DNA of 14,084 nt. Origin: CAYQLK01 sp964418515. Lineage in GTDB: Bacteria > Patescibacteriota > Microgenomatia > CAYQLK01. This document shows, in pieces, positions 13,555 through 14,084 of the stretch. Every line of letters begins with the position of its first letter. Positions within the stretch are counted from its first letter, which is position 1. The translations under genes and the position numbers were made by a program. The notes beneath the pieces were generated by a model. It did no database searches. It was not told the DNA's origin and saw only the letters and a program-made list of their open reading frames with translations. The stretch covers positions 1 to 14,084 of the forward strand of contig CAYQLK010000024.1 in the NCBI GenBank assembly GCA_964418515.1, in the 5' to 3' direction.

Positions 13555-14084
13555 ATGACAATTACTGAGTCAGCAAAAAAAATTGGGGAAACAGTCACAC
13601 TTTGTGGCAGGGTTAATATTATTCGGGATCACGGAAAAATAAAGTTTTTAGATCTCCTAGACAGAACTGGATATATACAAGTTGTAATCAAAACCGGAGA
13701 AGATCTTTCACAGCAAGACACGGTTGAGATAACAGGGGAGATAAAACTAAGGCCTGAAAATTTAATTAATCAGGATATCGAAACAGGCAAAGTAGAAATG
13801 GTGGCTGAGAGTATCAAAGTGCTAAGTAAGTCTCAAGAACTTCCTTTCGACTTGTCTGCCAAAGATTTGGACTTGGCAATCGATACACTTTTGGACCACC
13901 GCCCACTAACATTAAGAAATATTAAGCAGAGAAACATTTTTAAGGTCCAATCAATTATTGCTAATACTTTTTCTTCTACTCTTAATGACCTTGGTTTCAC
14001 TCAGGTTTTTACACCCAAAATAGTTTCAACGGCGACCGAAGGTGGGGCAAATTTATTCACTGTAGACTACTTTGGTAAAAAAGC
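13555..14084 (+). CDS. aspS: Aspartyl-tRNA synthetase, archaeal type, N-terminal part (3' end outside window)
   Basis: The first 176 residues of a class IIb aminoacyl-tRNA synthetase; the gene runs past the window end. An N-terminal OB-fold anticodon-binding domain (about 1-100) contains LCGRVNIIRDHGKIKFLDLLDRTGYIQVVIK with the strand pattern typical of the family. A linker with PFDL and DTLLDHRPLTLRN precedes the catalytic domain, whose motif 1 region reads FTQVFTPKIVSTATEGGANLF. The ATEGGAxLF-V-YF stretch is characteristic of the short archaeal/eukaryote-like AspRS (which lacks the bacterial GAD insertion) rather than AsnRS, which has a different sequence there. In lineages with GatCAB this form often charges both tRNA-Asp and tRNA-Asn; which applies here cannot be told from this part. 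ATG 13555 lies 38 bp after rel and carries its own promoter. Confidence 0.9.
   Translation, partial: MTITESAKKIGETVTLCGRVNIIRDHGKIKFLDLLDRTGYIQVVIKTGEDLSQQDTVEITGEIKLRPENLINQDIETGKVEMVAESIKVLSKSQELPFDLSAKDLDLAIDTLLDHRPLTLRNIKQRNIFKVQSIIANTFSSTLNDLGFTQVFTPKIVSTATEGGANLFTVDYFGKK

Noticed and set aside
1..14084. Recoding of UGA as glycine, as in Gracilibacteria and Absconditabacteria
   Set aside because: recJ ends in TGA at the expected position and no long frame here contains an in-frame TGA.
13555..14084. Asparaginyl-tRNA synthetase
   Set aside because: The motif 1 region reads ATEGGANLF, as in archaeal-type AspRS; AsnRS has a different sequence there. The missing C-terminal part would settle it.

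Overview
The window is AT-rich and gene-dense, and looks like a chromosomal segment of a small-genome bacterium of the Candidate Phyla Radiation (Patescibacteria). I infer this from several things together: a short zinc-ribbon protein of the DUF5679 type, a DUF3048 (YerB-like) protein, a compact Rel protein ending right after its TGS domain, an archaeal-type aspartyl-tRNA synthetase, a secD/secF pair split by two small uncharacterised genes, and almost no Shine-Dalgarno sequences. The exact lineage (Microgenomates/Katanobacteria-like is my guess) cannot be fixed from the sequence alone. The genetic code looks standard: recJ ends in TGA and no long frame contains an internal TGA. I see no tRNA, CRISPR array, insertion sequence or phage gene.

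Layout. 1-627: 3' part of an AI-2E-family membrane transporter gene. 634-970 (minus): RNase P RNA, with an extended -10 promoter at 979-987. 1040-1205: intergenic repeats (TTCGTRTTATC motifs, a tight hairpin, a 10-bp inverted repeat) leading into comM/yifB (1233-2756). 2762-2832: long two-tier hairpin acting as a probable shared terminator. 2854-3315 (minus): DUF5679 zinc-ribbon gene and a small membrane-anchored protein; the zinc-ribbon gene has the only strong Shine-Dalgarno of the window. 3582-4739: DUF3048 envelope protein. 4826-9016: a tight five-gene run of winged-helix regulator with a decayed nucleotidyltransferase domain, secD, a membrane-anchored protein with a possible double-psi beta-barrel domain, a 101-residue helical protein, and secF. 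8984-10348 (minus): CCA-adding enzyme, convergent with and overlapping secF. 10417-13516: recJ overlapping rel. 13555-end: 5' part of aspS, with a promoter placed so that transcription should start at its ATG.

How the genes relate. SecD and SecF form the accessory Sec subunit that uses the proton gradient to help export; the two genes between them are probably co-expressed and one encodes a likely envelope protein. RNase P RNA and the CCA enzyme serve tRNA ends; AspRS charges tRNA; Rel links translation and nutrient state through (p)ppGpp; RecJ and ComM act in DNA repair, recombination and natural transformation. Most of this is core biology. The parts worth attention are the interleaved sec operon with its possible autoregulatory operator, the sharp contrast in translation signals, the leaderless aspS promoter, the altered Rel synthetase motif and the intergenic repeats before comM.
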